From the NCBI GenBank assembly GCA_015143295.1, contig JABCRI010000954.1, positions 1-64,000 on the forward strand: 64,000 bases of DNA. Reading direction: 5' to 3'. The position numbers were made by a program, and so were the translations under genes. Below are positions 21,129 through 33,497 of the stretch, piece by piece (within the stretch, counting starts at the first letter, position 1; each line of letters opens with the position of its first letter). This DNA is from Tetracentron sinense. Its lineage: Eukaryota > Streptophyta > Magnoliopsida > Trochodendrales > Trochodendraceae. The notes under the pieces were generated by a model. It was not told the origin of the DNA. It saw nothing but the letters and a program-made list of their open reading frames with translations, and did no database searches.

Positions 21129-21911
21129 TGAAGGAGAAAATTCCTAGACTCACCACGCGTCAATAGTTGATTGAAGGTAGTGAACAAAACAGTTCACCTG
21201 CAGAAAAAAAGAAGGGGTCGGGTATGCACCTTGAAATAAACTCCGATGATAAAGTTAGTACACGAAAGAGATAATGAATAGTAAAATACTGCACTGAAAC
21301 ACTAAGAGACACTGAATCTTAAGGTAAATTCTAGAAGGTATGAGCACTGGAAAATATCTTCTCCGATTGATAAGTCTCTGATGTGATCCTTTGCACTGAG
21401 TCTCAAGGGGTATTTATAGTTTAAGCTCAAGATGTCCATAGATGACCATCGATGACTATGTATGACCATGCCACTAGCTTTACACGCATCCCCAAATATG
21501 TCAGACATATCTGGCGCCATACGTGTAACAAGTGGGAGCCTACAATCTCTAAGTCGGTTTCGGATTGAAAACCCAGATAAAGTGACTAACAATAAATGTT
21601 AGGACAATGCTTTCCACCTAATGCCAGAGACAAATGATCCCATCTTGAGGATTGGGTCCTGATAGTTGGTCTCACTGTTGACTAAAGCACGGATTCGTTG
21701 TTCACAACGAGGACAATATCGTTATCTTGATGACTACGAGTCCATTGTCTAGAAGACAACGTTACCGTTGTAAGGAGCACAACGGGTCCGTTGTCATACA
21801 CACAACAAATACGTACTCAGAAATACATATGAGTTTGTACACACCATTATAACACCAAAAACATGCTCGTTGTCACAACACACAGATTAATTACGAATTT
21901 TATCATTTACA
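21129..21911 (-). repeat. Left LTR (3' LTR of the minus-strand element)
   Basis: 783 bp starting TGAAGGAGAAAATTCC and ending ATTTACA. The same order of blocks is seen in the right LTR, with scattered substitutions and almost no length change, which implies a moderately young insertion. Confidence 0.88.
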
Positions 21912-22416
21912 ATTAACCTCTTTATGATGCTTTGAACGTAGTTCAAAGTATCATAAACCTCTCAGCATTCCAGAAGAAGAATACCGTAAGCCACAGAAGT
22001 TGGTTGTACTTCGTTCTTCGTTCTTCATTCTCTGTTCTCTGTCATTACTCCATCGTATATGCTCCGTTGTCATTGATCTCTTGCTTGCACTACACGTGAA
22101 GATATATCGCCATGCCAACTGTAACATGTCCACAAATCCATCACGCCTCATTAATGCATGGCAAACTGTCATCATTGCTTTGCGCAGAACTCGAGACGTT
22201 GCATTCGTTTCGACGGTTACTCTGTCTTAAAAAGGACAATCATGCCCTTACTGCCGCTGATGTGTACACCCGAGATGAAGGCTAATTTCGTGCTACAAAA
22301 AGATTAGTCTGACACGTTATATTCAAGTTTTATAGAAATGACTATCGTACCCCTGCACTTGCCCACGTGTATGGCAACGATTGAGGTTATGCTCGTCTTT
22401 GCACTCTGGAATTGCC

Positions 22417-22425
22417 TATAAATAG
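22417..22425 (+). promoter_or_regulatory. TATA box for the antisense ORF
   Basis: TATAAATAG in the context GCCTATAAATAGAGATG, 310 bp upstream of the ATG at 22727. It is on the strand opposite to the retrotransposon, which supports independent transcription of the antisense gene. Confidence 0.6.
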
Positions 22426-22726
22426 AGATGCGAAGAACTCCTGCTCTCTACTTAAATTTGCATTGTTACTCTGCCGGATTTAATTTATATCATCCAATGA
22501 TTTGCAACTCCTTGCTTTCTCTTTGCTTAATTATCTCCGCATTCTACTTAGTAAGACTTCTTTCTCTGCTATTTGCTCTAGTTTGCCATGTCACTCATAG
22601 TTTACTGGTTGCTCGTTGTCCTTAGCTCCCCGTTGATTCTCTGCATCTTAGTATACTTGGCACATCACTGATTTTTTCTCTCTCTATACTTGCTTTCATT
22701 CCTCCATTTGCCTTTGCCTTTGCGCC

Positions 22727-24910
22727 ATGTCTGTCGAAATAGTTAGAGTTGATAGCAATGATAAAGTCAGTTGCTCCAGCAGCACTCCCCATGGTGCAAT
22801 TGCTACTGCTCTCAAACCCAAACCAAAACCAATATGCAAATATACTCTTGACCATTATAGAACTCGATACGAAATTCCTCCTTATGTCTATCTTCATTTT
22901 AATGAAGAAGACATCCACCCGGACTATCACTCCTCTTGTACTATTGTTTACCTTGCTCAATTTGAAGCTGGACTACGATTTCCACTAGACCCCGTTGTTG
23001 ATTCCGTCCTTGCTGCCCTCCAAATAGCCCCTGGACAAATGCACCCAAAATTTTACAAGTACATGTCTCTGATGAGCAAGTTCAACAGAGACGGATATAA
23101 CATAAAAGCTAGACATGCACTTTCACTTCCGCCACGTTGTGAAGTGCCAAGGGACCCTCGAGGATTGAGATAATACCTACTTCTCTTGGAATCAACGACC
23201 CAAAAATCCTGATATCGTTACACACCTCCCTGATATAGACAGAGATTAAAAATAGTTGCCCTTCATTATCTCCGGTGCCTGGAGAAATGAGATCGCCCGA
23301 CCTGTTCCCAATGAATTCTCCTCAGGTTTGCTGACTTTGCTCTACTCCTGCTATTGAATTTACACATTTTCGCTGTTACTTATAATAACTCTTTTTGCAC
23401 AGAAATCTCCAAACCACGTTTCACAAAACTTACGCTTGTGGAAGAACAACCACTACGAGATATCCGCAAAGAGAAATGAGACGAATATATTACCTGGAGG
23501 CCATTGTCAGCTTTTGAGCCTGCACTTGCTATGGATAACACTCTTCAAGCTAATAATATTGCTACTCCGGAACAACTGACCAGAGAAAGAATGGCTGAAC
23601 GCATGCCTCTACCGCACGGAACACCACGAGCTCCACGATCTTCCCGTCCTTCCCATCTTACCACAATGGAAAAGAAGGCTGAAAAGAGAAAGGAAAGCAA
23701 CTCTCAAAACACTAAGAGCAAAAAGAGTTCGACGAGAAGCAGAATACGACCAAAGGCTTCAAAAACAACAAGGAAAAGATATAGCTGCCACAACTTTTAT
23801 ACCATCCGAGATAGATAGCGACGAAGAACTTTTTAGCTCAGATGACCTACTAGAGGATGATCAACCTCTAACCACCAGGACTCCTGCTACTGCTTCTGCT
23901 TCTGATCCCAATGTTGCCTCATCTTCTGCTCTACCACGAGAAAAAACTACAATGGAAAAATCTGCTGAAGAATGGAATCCAGTCTTCTTACGCGGATACA
24001 CACACCCTACCGTTGCTCACACGATGATGGATCGCGATTTTATAGCCACATCCATGCTCTTCACAATGAGGCTACCTGAAGACATCACTACAACGAGAAA
24101 TATGCACTTCATGGGAAAGCTCAGCACTGTAACCCGGGCTATTGTCATGTTAAGGACTATACTTTCCCTTACACACACTTGTAGCCAATCTGCACATCAC
24201 TACACTGATAACATTCTTCTCTTCTAGATGAGTAACATGCTTGCAGGGATATATGAAGACTATAATACATTAGAAATACATCCATAGGATTAAATGAGAG
24301 GGTCTCCGATCTAGAGAAGAAGAAGGCAGAAGAAGCAAAGAAAATGAACTACAAGCTGGCGAAGGCTTGGACAGAACTGAAGAATGCTAAAGACAAACTC
24401 TCTTTAGCTGTCACACGGCGAGATGCAACTCGACAAGAGGCTCACAAAGCTGAAGAAGGAGAGAAGAAAGCACTGGAATAGGCTAAAAGGGCTATCTTCC
24501 AGAGCAGCAAATATGATGAGATCTCCAATACTCTGTGCAGACAACTCGAAATATCTGAGGCGGAAAAAGAAGTCCTGACGAAGCAATTCGAGGAGGCTAA
24601 TGCCATAAAGGACAAAGAGATCGAGGCTGCAAAAGAAGCTCTAACGGAATCTCTCCGCATTCACTTTCAAAAAGAGATGGATCAACTGCTAGATGAAGAC
24701 CGGTTAGAGACTGAAGATATAATAATGAAGTAGCTCCAAGAACAAGGAGGATTGACCAATTCTCATTCTAAGACCACTGCCCAGGACGATACTCAGAATG
24801 GCGAAGTAGAAGGAACTAAAGAACCTCCGGCCTCTACCCACTGAGCCAGCTCCCGATACACATGCTCATCTTGCTGACCCTTCAGGGAATCCTGTTACTA
24901 AAATTGTTGC
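22727..24910 (+). pseudogene. Antisense ORF of the gypsy element: transposase_28-like domain plus coiled coil (broken)
   Basis: From ATG 22727 a frame of 148 codons reads into a domain resembling the 'putative gypsy type transposon' family (Pfam Transposase_28): a RTRYEIPPYVYLHF start, an AQFEAGLRFPLDP core and APGQMHPKFYKYM. A frame change near 23110-23125 moves the continuing similarity (FHFRHVVKCQGTLED, then SWNQRPKNPDIV) to another frame with several stops. A Ser/Lys-rich low-complexity section follows (23504-23818). Then an acidic section leads to a long Lys/Glu/Ala-rich coiled coil (about 24290-24710) with internal TAG codons. The family is found in many plant retroelements and its function is not known. 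A poly(A)-like AATGAAAT lies near 24985. Confidence 0.7.
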
Positions 24911-25524
24911 CATCGATGATGACTCCGCTGTATAGCCTTGCCCGTTGTCGTTTCTCTTTTTCTTCATTGTAACTTGTTTCATGAATGAAATATTTTTTGG
25001 CACATGTCTCGTTCAATGTACTACACCTTTTAGACACTTTCACAAAGCATATAATACGTATATGTTACAGGAAAACAAGATAAGTAAATTCATATGCTCT
25101 TGAGAATGCATGATAATAAACACTTAGTATGAACACAATACAAAGCTATTAGAACTCATACACCTAGGAAAGGACACTTATGAATACATTGAAGAGAGAA
25201 AACACCGTGCCTGACACTATACAAACTATTTATCACAAATCCTTAAGGGACCCGTAGCGGGACATTATGGTAACAGGCTCAGATAGCATTGCAAGCCACT
25301 TGATTGCCTAGAGACAATGAATCTGACGGATTCACAAATGCCCCACATTGAGTATTAAGGTTGTGATGATCAGTCATTTGATAGCGCATTTACGATATAT
25401 TATCATTTGATTACTCATAGAGACGACCTCATGCACCACTGATAAGCTCAATGCAAGCTAACACACTTATCACTGACCTTGGTATCTCCGGATCTTGTCT
25501 CTATTACGCTATACTTGCATTATT

Positions 25525-25960
25525 GGAAATCACTCTCACTTGTCAATCACTGATTTCGCTGAAAAGACACTGAACACCAGGATAGAATGAATAGACAACG
25601 AGAACGAGTTTGTGATGACGCGAATACACTTGCACTTGGGAGATCACTTTCACTTGTCAATCATTGATTACGCTGAAAAGGCACTGAGAACGAGCTTACG
25701 CTAGCGAGATCGTTCCAACAAGTCTGAGATCGAGACAACAAGGACGAGCTTACAATAGCGCGAATACACTTGCACTTAGGAGATCACTTTCATTTGTCAA
25801 TCATTGATTACGCTGAAAAGGCACTGAGAACGAGCTTACGCTAGCGAGATAGTGCCAACGAGTCTGAGATCGAGACAATGAGGACGAGCTTAATATAGTG
25901 CGAATACACTTACACTTGTCTTTTCTGCTAGTCATTATGCACATAGTACTTCAGGAGATG
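25525..25960. repeat. Tandem repeat, 140-bp unit, inside the gypsy element
   Basis: Two full units start at 25621 and 25761 (CGAATACACTTGCACTT...), with partial units before (from about 25525) and after (from 25901). The period is exactly 140 bp between the full copies. It lies where pol would be expected, between the gag remnant and the antisense ORF. Confidence 0.8.
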
Positions 25961-26149
25961 ATAGAATACCGGATTGTACATGTTTCACAACATTGAGCAA
26001 AAGGAAGTTGTTAGATACTTATAACACCAAAAGATAAAACCGGACAAATACCTCAGGAAAGGCTCTGAAAGCCCCTCTGACTGATCTGACAGCCCCAGCC
26101 AGGCGCAAAAACAAAAAAAAACTGCTAAGAGCTGAACAACGCTCGCAGT

Positions 26150-26653
26150 TCATGGAATCTCTTGAGATTCATCATCAGGAAGCATATATTCGCTCAAGAA
26201 ACCTTCATGCGCTAACCTCTCCAAATAGGTCTTCAAATCACCGCATCGGTTAGTCGTATGGCCATGACTTTTGTGATACTGACTATACTCTCGTGCTCTT
26301 GGCCCCCTGGTGATGTCATGACTTGCACGAGTAGGCCACTCAAAATTGGGATCATCCTCTATGGCTCTCGTGATTGTCGAAGGGCTGGTCATGAACATCA
26401 CTGGCTCAGCTTGCCTAGAGGAGAGACATCGCTCTACTGCCTAATGATCTCTACCCTTGAGTAACGCACAATTTGACTCAGTTAAACCCTGCGCCCACGC
26501 ATCGATTCGCTTTTTCAACAACTGCTGCTGACTGGTTAGTTGCGTCAGGAGGGATTGCTGATACTGCAACAGCATGATGATTTGCTCTACTTGAGACATT
26601 TCTGGCTCTGGGGTTTTCTCTTCCATTGGAGACACGAAATTTTGATCAGCCAT
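26150..26653 (-). pseudogene. gag remnant of the gypsy element
   Basis: ATG 26651-26653 starts an N-terminal Gln/Met-rich gag-like segment (EMSQVEQIIMLLQYQQ, 26480-26600). The frame then breaks near 26440. A second segment (26150-26401) has the typical plant gypsy gag C-terminus: YSQYHKSHGHTTNRC followed by LKTYLERLAHEGFLSEYM, a CCHC-like zinc motif that has lost its first cysteine. The middle of gag is missing. It would have formed the virus-like particle shell. Confidence 0.7.
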
Positions 26654-26755
26654 GGCAATGAAGATGAGCAAAGGGAGGGTTCGAATCAACGTATCACTTT
26701 GTACAATGTAGCGATTCAGAAGAAAAGAAAGTTTCCCATAGACGGTGTCATTTTT

Positions 26756-27539
26756 GAAGGGGAAAATTCCCGGACTCGCCATGTGTCAGTAGCTGATTGA
26801 AGGTATGGAACAAAACACTTAACCTGTAGAAGAAAAGAAGGGGTCGGGTATGTACCCTGAAATAAACTCCGATTATAAAGTCAGTAGACGAAAGAGATAA
26901 TGAATAGTAAAACACTATAGCACTGAAACACTGAGAGACACTGAATCTTAAGGTAAATTCTAGAAGGTATGAGCACTGGAAAATATCTTCTCTGGTTGAT
27001 AAGTCTCTAGCGATTCTTTGCACTGAGTCTCAAGGGGGTATTTATAGGTTAAGCTCAAGATGTCCATAGATGACCATCGATGGCTATGGATGACCATGCC
27101 ACTAGCTTTACACGCATCCCCAAATATATCAGACATATCTGGCGTCATACGTGTAACACGTGGGAGCCTACAATCTCTAAGACGGTTTCGGGTTGAAAAC
27201 CCAGATGAATTAACTAACAATAAATGCTAGGACAGTGCTTTCCACCTAACGTCAGAGACAAATGATCGCCTCCTGAGGATCGGGTCCTGATAGTCGGTCT
27301 CGCTGTTGACTAAAGCACGGATTCGTTATTCACAACGAGGACGATATCGTTGTCTTGATGACTATAAGTCCATTGTCTAGAAGACAATGTTTCCGTTGTG
27401 AGGAGCACAATGGGTACGTTGTCATATGCACAACGAATACGTACCTAAAAATACATATGAACTCGTACACACCGTTATAACACCAAAAACATGCTCGTTG
27501 TCACAACTCACAAATTAATTACGAATTTTATCTTTTACA
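26756..27539 (-). repeat. Right LTR (5' LTR of the minus-strand element)
   Basis: 784 bp, same ends as the left LTR. The minus strand leads directly into the primer-site-like leader and gag start. Followed by the CATAT duplication at 27540-27544. Confidence 0.88.
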
Positions 27540-27549
27540 CATATTTAAT

Positions 27550-27612
27550 GAAATTTTGGGATATGTGCATCACAAGCATAGTCTCAGTGTGGTCTCGGCC
27601 CTTTATGGTCTC
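27550..27612 (-). repeat. Right arm of the foldback repeat
   Basis: Inverted partner of 21056-21118 (about 84 percent identity by eye). The outer part near 27715-27755 again folds on itself (GAGCTCCGTTTCAAGGC with ATTGAAGCAAAACTCC). The two sides together look like one MITE split by the gypsy insertion. Confidence 0.75.
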
Positions 27613-27893
27613 AGTAGCAAAGTCCTTTTCTAATTATAGGAGAAAAATCAAACTAACAAACTACCACTCTATTTCCCTGTAATTACAGAACTGCCAAATC
27701 CTTGCATTGACATGGGGAGCTCCGTTTCAAGGCATTGAAGCAAAACTCCGGCTCACATTTAAACTGAATCAATATGTAAAAAAACACATCTGTCCCTCCC
27801 CTCTTCTAAAACCATATTTGAGTGCAGTTACTGCTGACCCATGGAGGGTTATAGAAAAAGGGTAAGCATATACTTTAAAACGAATACACGTCT

Positions 27894-27956
27894 AATTTTT
27901 TTTATTGGTATGTGATAGGTTACTGAATTTTTTTTTATTGGTATGTGATAGGTTGC
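27894..27956. repeat. Direct duplication of about 31 bp
   Basis: Two adjacent copies of a T-run followed by ATTGGTATGTGATAGGTT. Simple tandem duplication with no coding meaning. Confidence 0.7.
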
Positions 27957-27976
27957 TGAAAATTGTATATGTTTAA

Positions 27977-28340
27977 GCTCCGTTGGTTTACAAGTAAATG
28001 TTTTTATGATGGAAAAGCTTTTACCGTAAAAGAAGAATTTTTTTTACTCATTTTTATTCTTTGGCTGCATTCTTAAAAATAAGGGAGATTTTTTGGGTAA
28101 TTATTTTAAAAATAAATAAATAATATAAAAAAGGGTGAAGAGGGTTTTGTAATTTTAAAAATATATTTATAGAGACTAGAATTTTACGGGAAAATGACTT
28201 ATGAATTTTTGAAATGTAAGTCATTTTTGCCTTAAACGGTTCATTTCCTATAAAACATTTACTTACGAAAGATTTTAGGTGCAAATAAACAAGCAAAAAT
28301 GACATTTTCTTCTCCTATTTTACATCGAAACAACCAGAGC
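27977..28340. mobile_element. MITE-like element, candidate
   Basis: Imperfect termini GCTCCGTTGGTTTAC and ...AACAACCAGAGC are inverted. Internal inverted blocks GTAAATGTTTTTATG and ATAAAACATTTACTTAC (about 27992 and 28250) pair across an A/T-rich centre. Size (364 bp) and structure fit a hAT-type MITE, but no clean 8-bp duplication was found. Confidence 0.45.
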
Positions 28341-30326
28341 ATTTAGAAGAAAATGACAAGTTTCCCTATGACAAGAGAATCAGCATAGCGTTCCCCTGAT
28401 ATCTATTACATTGCGTGAGATCACACGCATTTATAATCTTGATGCAAAACACATGTTTATTGAATTATAGTTGAGTGAGGAGAGAATGAAAGTCAAAGTG
28501 TATGCAAGCTCTTTACGTGGAGCAAAGAAGATCACATCTTCTAGGGCTTAGTATATTTTTGGCAGGGGGTTAGGGATTCCAATCTAGGACTTAGTTTATT
28601 TTTGGAAAGGTGTAATAATGTACATTTTAGGAAAGGGCTCGTGGAACGTTGTGACTTGTAGTCTGGACCCCTAGCCCTAGGTAGTAGTCTCACATGGCTT
28701 CTTTTGATTATATGAAGTGATCCGTAAGTTAGACCTTTACACCCCCTTTTCACTCGTCCTCACATAAATCTCGAGGAATTTCTAGGCATGGAATGAAAGT
28801 GAGATTATATATCTTTGGCAGAGACCACATGGGGGGGAAAAAGGAAGGGAGACGTCGTTTTTTGCAGTGAAACCCCAATTGGTCATTTAATTAGAAGAAA
28901 GAAAACTCTCATCAAATGAAGATTAGATTAATGAGTTTTGAAGGAGATCCAAGATCAGAATGGTTGTTTCCAATGATTTTGGTACTGTAGCACTAATGAA
29001 CCCACTATAGGGACTAGGGATGAGACTTGAGAGTGTAGAAAAAGTCAATCCCGACCCCTTCGACACACGTGTTGATCCGACACCAAAAGATATACCGTCA
29101 GCACAAATGTTGTCGTGTGACACCTGGACTGCTCTCATAATCATGCCCACTTGCACTCAAAGTTGTATGGTTAGATGGTGTACGTGGTTCGACAATTTCA
29201 CGTGCCCAGGGTGGTGTCCCAATGGGGGCCCTGATGACTAGAGGATAACACTGTTTTCTCAATCTCTCTGTGTGTGTGTGTGAGAGAGAGAGAGAGCGAT
29301 ATGACTAATTAAATTAAAATTTTCTTTTTCTTTTTATTTCTGGTATAAGAGATGATTTATGTTGGATTAAGCTTGTGCAGGGCTCTGAGCATGCGGGATT
29401 CTTCCGCGAAAGTGTGGTTTTCATACTGTGGGAGGGGAATTAATATTAGTTCCTTGATTGATATTATAATTATTCAAAAACAGTTCGATTTAGCTACATA
29501 ATTTCCTACATCCAATTGGCTCACATTTCATGGGTGATTTGAATGGACTTGGTTAGTTTAGGTGTTGGTATGAACAAGGCTCAAACAGATCTTCGAACTG
29601 TCTCCAAAGATATGCAGTTTATATGAATTGGAAGCCTTCTTCTCGAGAGATTTGCAGCATGTTCAATATATTAGTAGAAGGATTTTATCCTTTAAAATAA
29701 GAAAAAATTAATCAAAGTTTTTTTTTTTTAATTTTGATACAAGACCAATACTAGAATTAATATATTAGAAGTTCTTCTCTCTTGGAATTGAACCCAATAG
29801 GCAATATTCCCTTCAACATCCTAGATATGAGGGTGGGTGTATCATCGTAGATCATCCTATATATTATAGGGATGACATTAGAAGACATGTTTCATGCATG
29901 TCCCTTGTTTCTCTTTTCATGGTACTGATTTTCTAGAGATTCTTGGGAAAGATCAAGGCACAAAATCAATTATCAAATCCCCAACGATCTTTCTTTCTCC
30001 ACCAAACCTTCCGTTGTAGTGAGTGAGAATTTGTTATTCATTCATAAACTGATTGTTGATTTACTATTTATTTATTGTGTACTGATCTACTTATTATTCT
30101 TGGAAGACAATGCATCCGGCTTATATATATATAAATAAATAAATAAAAAACTACAATTATTCTAATATTCCATAAAGCTAGAAATAGTGTCATACTGTCT
30201 GCCCTAATAAGAACTTAAGTAAAAGGGATTACACTAACAATATCATCTTACATAGCTTCCTCTCTCTCTCTCATGGGAATCATCCTCCCAAGTGATAATA
30301 TTTAATAGACTCATAATTCTTTCCAT
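28341..30326. other. Two kilobases with no recognised gene
   Basis: A/T-rich, with a GT/GA microsatellite near 29266-29298, a poly(T) near 29720 and a short TA run near 30125. Open frames at 28541-28753, 28923-29156 and 29020-29241 show no family features and overlap on opposite strands. They appear accidental. Confidence 0.5.
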
Positions 30327-30573
30327 TTGTAACCGGACTCGCGCGGAAGAGTCCGGTTATGCTCCTAAGGTCGTCACGTGTCCTTTATGACATTCCTTAA
30401 CCGTGGTTATGATTCATCCACTCTTAGAGTTCACCCACCTATCCTTACCGACATTAACTGTGGTTAAGATACACCCAAGGATAGGTGGGTGAATCTTAAC
30501 CACAATTTAGGGTTGTCATAAGCGACATGTGGGACCTCAGGAGTGTAATTGGACTCTCCGAGTCCAGTCACAA
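30327..30573. mobile_element. Foldback MITE
   Basis: A 247-bp near-palindrome. 30327-30440 (TTGTAACCGGACTCG..., TTAACCGTGGTTA...) pairs with the reverse complement of 30480-30573 almost throughout. Each end also carries its own hairpin built on GGACTC/GAGTCC. No coding capacity. The internal words (TTAACCGTGGTTA, GATTCACCCACC) recur in the tandem array at 55556-56085, suggesting a related family. Confidence 0.75.
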
Positions 30574-31270
30574 CTGAAGAGGATACAAGTCTATTTAATA
30601 TCATATAAACACCAACAAAATTTATGTTGCCGACCCAAATATTTGTGATCCAAACTTAAGAAATATATATCCACTCATGACCAGGATGACCCTTACCGAC
30701 ATTCCCTCTAATCACTATATTAGAGAGAAATATGCTATTCATTAGTGTCATTATTAATATCATTGCTAAATTTTTTTTTTGCAACTACCCATCAGAGAAG
30801 CCATATCTATTAGGCAGAGATGTGATACTGAGGATTAAATATAGCTTGTGCAGGGGAAGTGTGGAGAAGGTGGCAGTGGTTGGAGGCCAGAGGGAGTTGC
30901 TGCAGACTGCCCTGCACAATAGTGGTGTAGTGGTGAGGAGATTTAGAAGGTGCAAGGTTCGGTCGGTAAGGGACATTCCCACGCGAAAGTGGGGTGTACC
31001 CCCTGACTTTGCCCATACTTTCCAAGTTCCAAGTGTACCGCTTAGCATCCATGCTACTTGCTTGGGCAAGAGGTGTCCATTCTTTTATCTAATATTATAA
31101 TTCGGGCATTCTGGCAAGCTGATTGGGGTAGCAAAATCTTTTAAAACCTTATTGGATAGATATAGTCATGCTTAATGGGGAACCGGGCAGGTCTAAAGTT
31201 GCTCGTGATTTAAGGCAAGACCACGGTGAATAAATGATATAAGATATTGATTAAGATAAAAGGGGATGTC
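30574..31270. other. Spacer with one unrecognised open frame
   Basis: A plus-strand frame at 30750-31100 is less A/T-rich than its surroundings (VEKVAVVGGQRELLQTALHN, then RKWGVPPDFAHTF). The opposite strand is also open over the same interval. I do not recognise a family. It could be a gene fragment or chance. Confidence 0.35.
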
Positions 31271-31838
31271 TTAAGGGTCCGTTTGGAAACTCTACTCTAA
31301 TATAATAAGCTCTTAAAAATAAGTTCTAAAGAATAAGCTCTTAAATTTTTAAATAGTACGTTTGTTAAAACCATTTATTTTCAAATTTTAAGAGCTTATT
31401 TCAAGGGTAACAAATGTCATTTATGAAAATATGCAATACAACTCATTTTTAAAAGGCATAGAATGATATGCATCTTTCACCCTCTAAAGTAGGCATTTGT
31501 TGACTACGGATGCTTTTAGCCACTATAAATTTTTAACAACCTGTTTTCCCTAAATGAATTAACATTGAAATAATTATGTTTGTAATATTATGAATGCATA
31601 GTAATGTATAATAAATAATAAAATGTATGAAACATTAGACTTCATAGCAAGACATTGCAAACTCCAATGTCACGATGGGCAATATCACAATTGCTAATAT
31701 CACCAACATCCTATGAAATTTTAACATATAATATAATTAGCAATATTTGATAGTATCCAACTTCATCATATCACAAAACATCTCATAACATAAATGTTCA
31801 AAAAACACTACAATTAAAAATTGTTCACAAGAGCAACT

Positions 31839-33178
31839 TTATGACTGTATAAGGGTATCTGCTATTGCTTCTCTAACAGTCGACATCTCCACTTGTTGAG
31901 CAATGTCTACTTCTGCATCCAATGCACCAGTATAATCACCTGCACCATCTTCATTATCTTCAGTGACATCCCAAGTCTCATAATCATGAAATAGTGCATC
32001 AGCAATGGCTTCTTTCCTGATAAAATTATGCACCGCCATCGCAGCAACTACAATACTTCGTTGAATCGGGAAGGGGTATGGTGCCATTTTTTTAAGAATG
32101 GGAAATCGGGCTTTCAAAACTCCAAAGCTCCGCTCTATCACACTCATTATAGAAGAGTGAACATAATTAAAAAATTCTTGTCTATCACGAGGGCGAACAC
32201 CTTTGCGGAATTCTGGTAACCAATACCGAATATTCCGGTATGGTGCTAAAAATCCGCGCATGTTTGTATATCCGGCATCAACAAGATAATACTTATCTGT
32301 AAAGAAAAAGAATAAAAATTTTAGTATGCGAATATAACATCATATCAAGTTGCTTACAACACAAAAGTTAATAGTTAAGAATATACCAGGAGGAGCATGT
32401 GGAAAATTGAGTCGTGGATCGCGAATGGTTTCCATTAAGATACGCGAATCGTGTGCCGTGCCTTCCCGACCAGCAAGTACATACGTAAACATCATATCCA
32501 AAGAACAAACTGCTAGCACATTTTGCGTACATTCCCCCTTTCGTCCCCTATAAGGAACTTGCTTGTCGGTGGGAATCACTGCATTAACAAGGGTGCCATC
32601 GAGAGCCCCAATGCATCCCTTAACACATGAAACAATATATTATTATGTATAATACAATGATTTTTGAGTGTTTAAACATGAAAACGACTAAAAAGTGAGA
32701 GTATTACCTTAAAAATTGGATAATATCAATGATTGTTAAATTTGTTTTTCGTACTTTGATTCAAGGTATGAGGCTTTATAATTTCTAAGGATAACTTCAA
32801 CATAGCTACTAAGACAATATGAAAGTACCGATGTATAGTCTCACCAGAGTGCTGAAATCTATCTTGTAACAACCTATTGCTTGCATTATGGCTTATCGTC
32901 ATTATAAATATACCCATTTGCTCTTCGACGCATAAGTACCGACTGTCTTGTAGCCATCCCTTCTCCCTAAATAAGAGACATAGACGAAGGAATACATGTT
33001 TTTCCATACGGAATAATTCTAGGCATATCCTCGGGTGTCCATTTATAATGTCACAGACAAACATATGTCCAGTAACTATTGAAGTCCTACATGGCTCTTT
33101 GTCAATATATAGATCGTTGTGCCTCTTTAGTAGCAACAGTACAACAAGATATAACATCTTCTGCTGTAATGGTGTCAT
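31839..33178 (-). pseudogene. Harbinger DDE transposase gene (one in-frame stop)
   Basis: Three exons with GT-AG borders: 33178-32708, 32618-32387 and 32296-31839, joining in frame to about 386 codons. Exon 1 has the N-terminal helix-rich domain usual for plant PIF/Harbinger transposases (CRTSIVTGHMFVCDII, FRMEKHVFLRLCLLF). The DDE_Tnp_4 catalytic residues are the D of GALDGT at the start of exon 2, the D of YYLVDAGY at the start of exon 3, and the E of VIERSFGVLKARF in exon 3. The conserved VAAMAVHNFIR block follows. A single TGA at 32726-32728, just before the end of exon 1, is the only fault I see. It could be one base change from a sense codon. The enzyme would cut TTA-flanked ends together with the Myb-like partner. 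Confidence 0.87.
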
Positions 33179-33497
33179 TGCATCTGTAAACAATATATGT
33201 TTATAAAATAAGACATCAAAATAAAACATCTATCATAAACATCAATCATATACTACTCATTAACATCCGAGAAAATAAAATTCATGATAAAAAAATATCA
33301 TCTGTGTACATCATCCATCATTCATAAGTCGATAGTAAAAAAGTTGACAAAAAAAAAAAACTACCCAAAATGCACATCCTCCACATCATTCATAAGTCGA
33401 CGGTAAAAAAGTTACTACAAAAAAATCTACCCAAAATAAACGCCATCCATCTACTATGAACATTATCCACCATCCACCATTCCAAAGAACCACAAAG

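Larger units (their letters stand above)
21129..27539 (-). mobile_element. Pol-less Ty3/gypsy (Tat-like) retrotransposon with an antisense ORF
   Basis: 6,411 bp, bounded by a perfect 5-bp duplication CATAT (21124-21128 and 27540-27544). LTRs are 21129-21911 and 26756-27539 (783 and 784 bp, TGAAGG...TTTACA), closely similar. The orientation is minus: just inside the right LTR the minus strand reads ACACCGTCTATGGGAAAC, like the primer-site/leader of plant gypsy elements, followed by a gag start at 26653. Only gag pieces remain; protease, reverse transcriptase, RNase H and integrase are absent. Toward the other LTR a plus-strand ORF cluster (22727-24910) with its own TATA box lies antisense to the element. 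That arrangement is known for the additional ORF of Tat-lineage gypsy elements. Mobilisation would need enzymes from a partner element. Confidence 0.85.

Noticed and set aside
30750..31100. Possible gene in a less A/T-rich patch
   Set aside because: Both strands are open, no family is recognised and no splice partners were found; kept only as an unassigned stretch.
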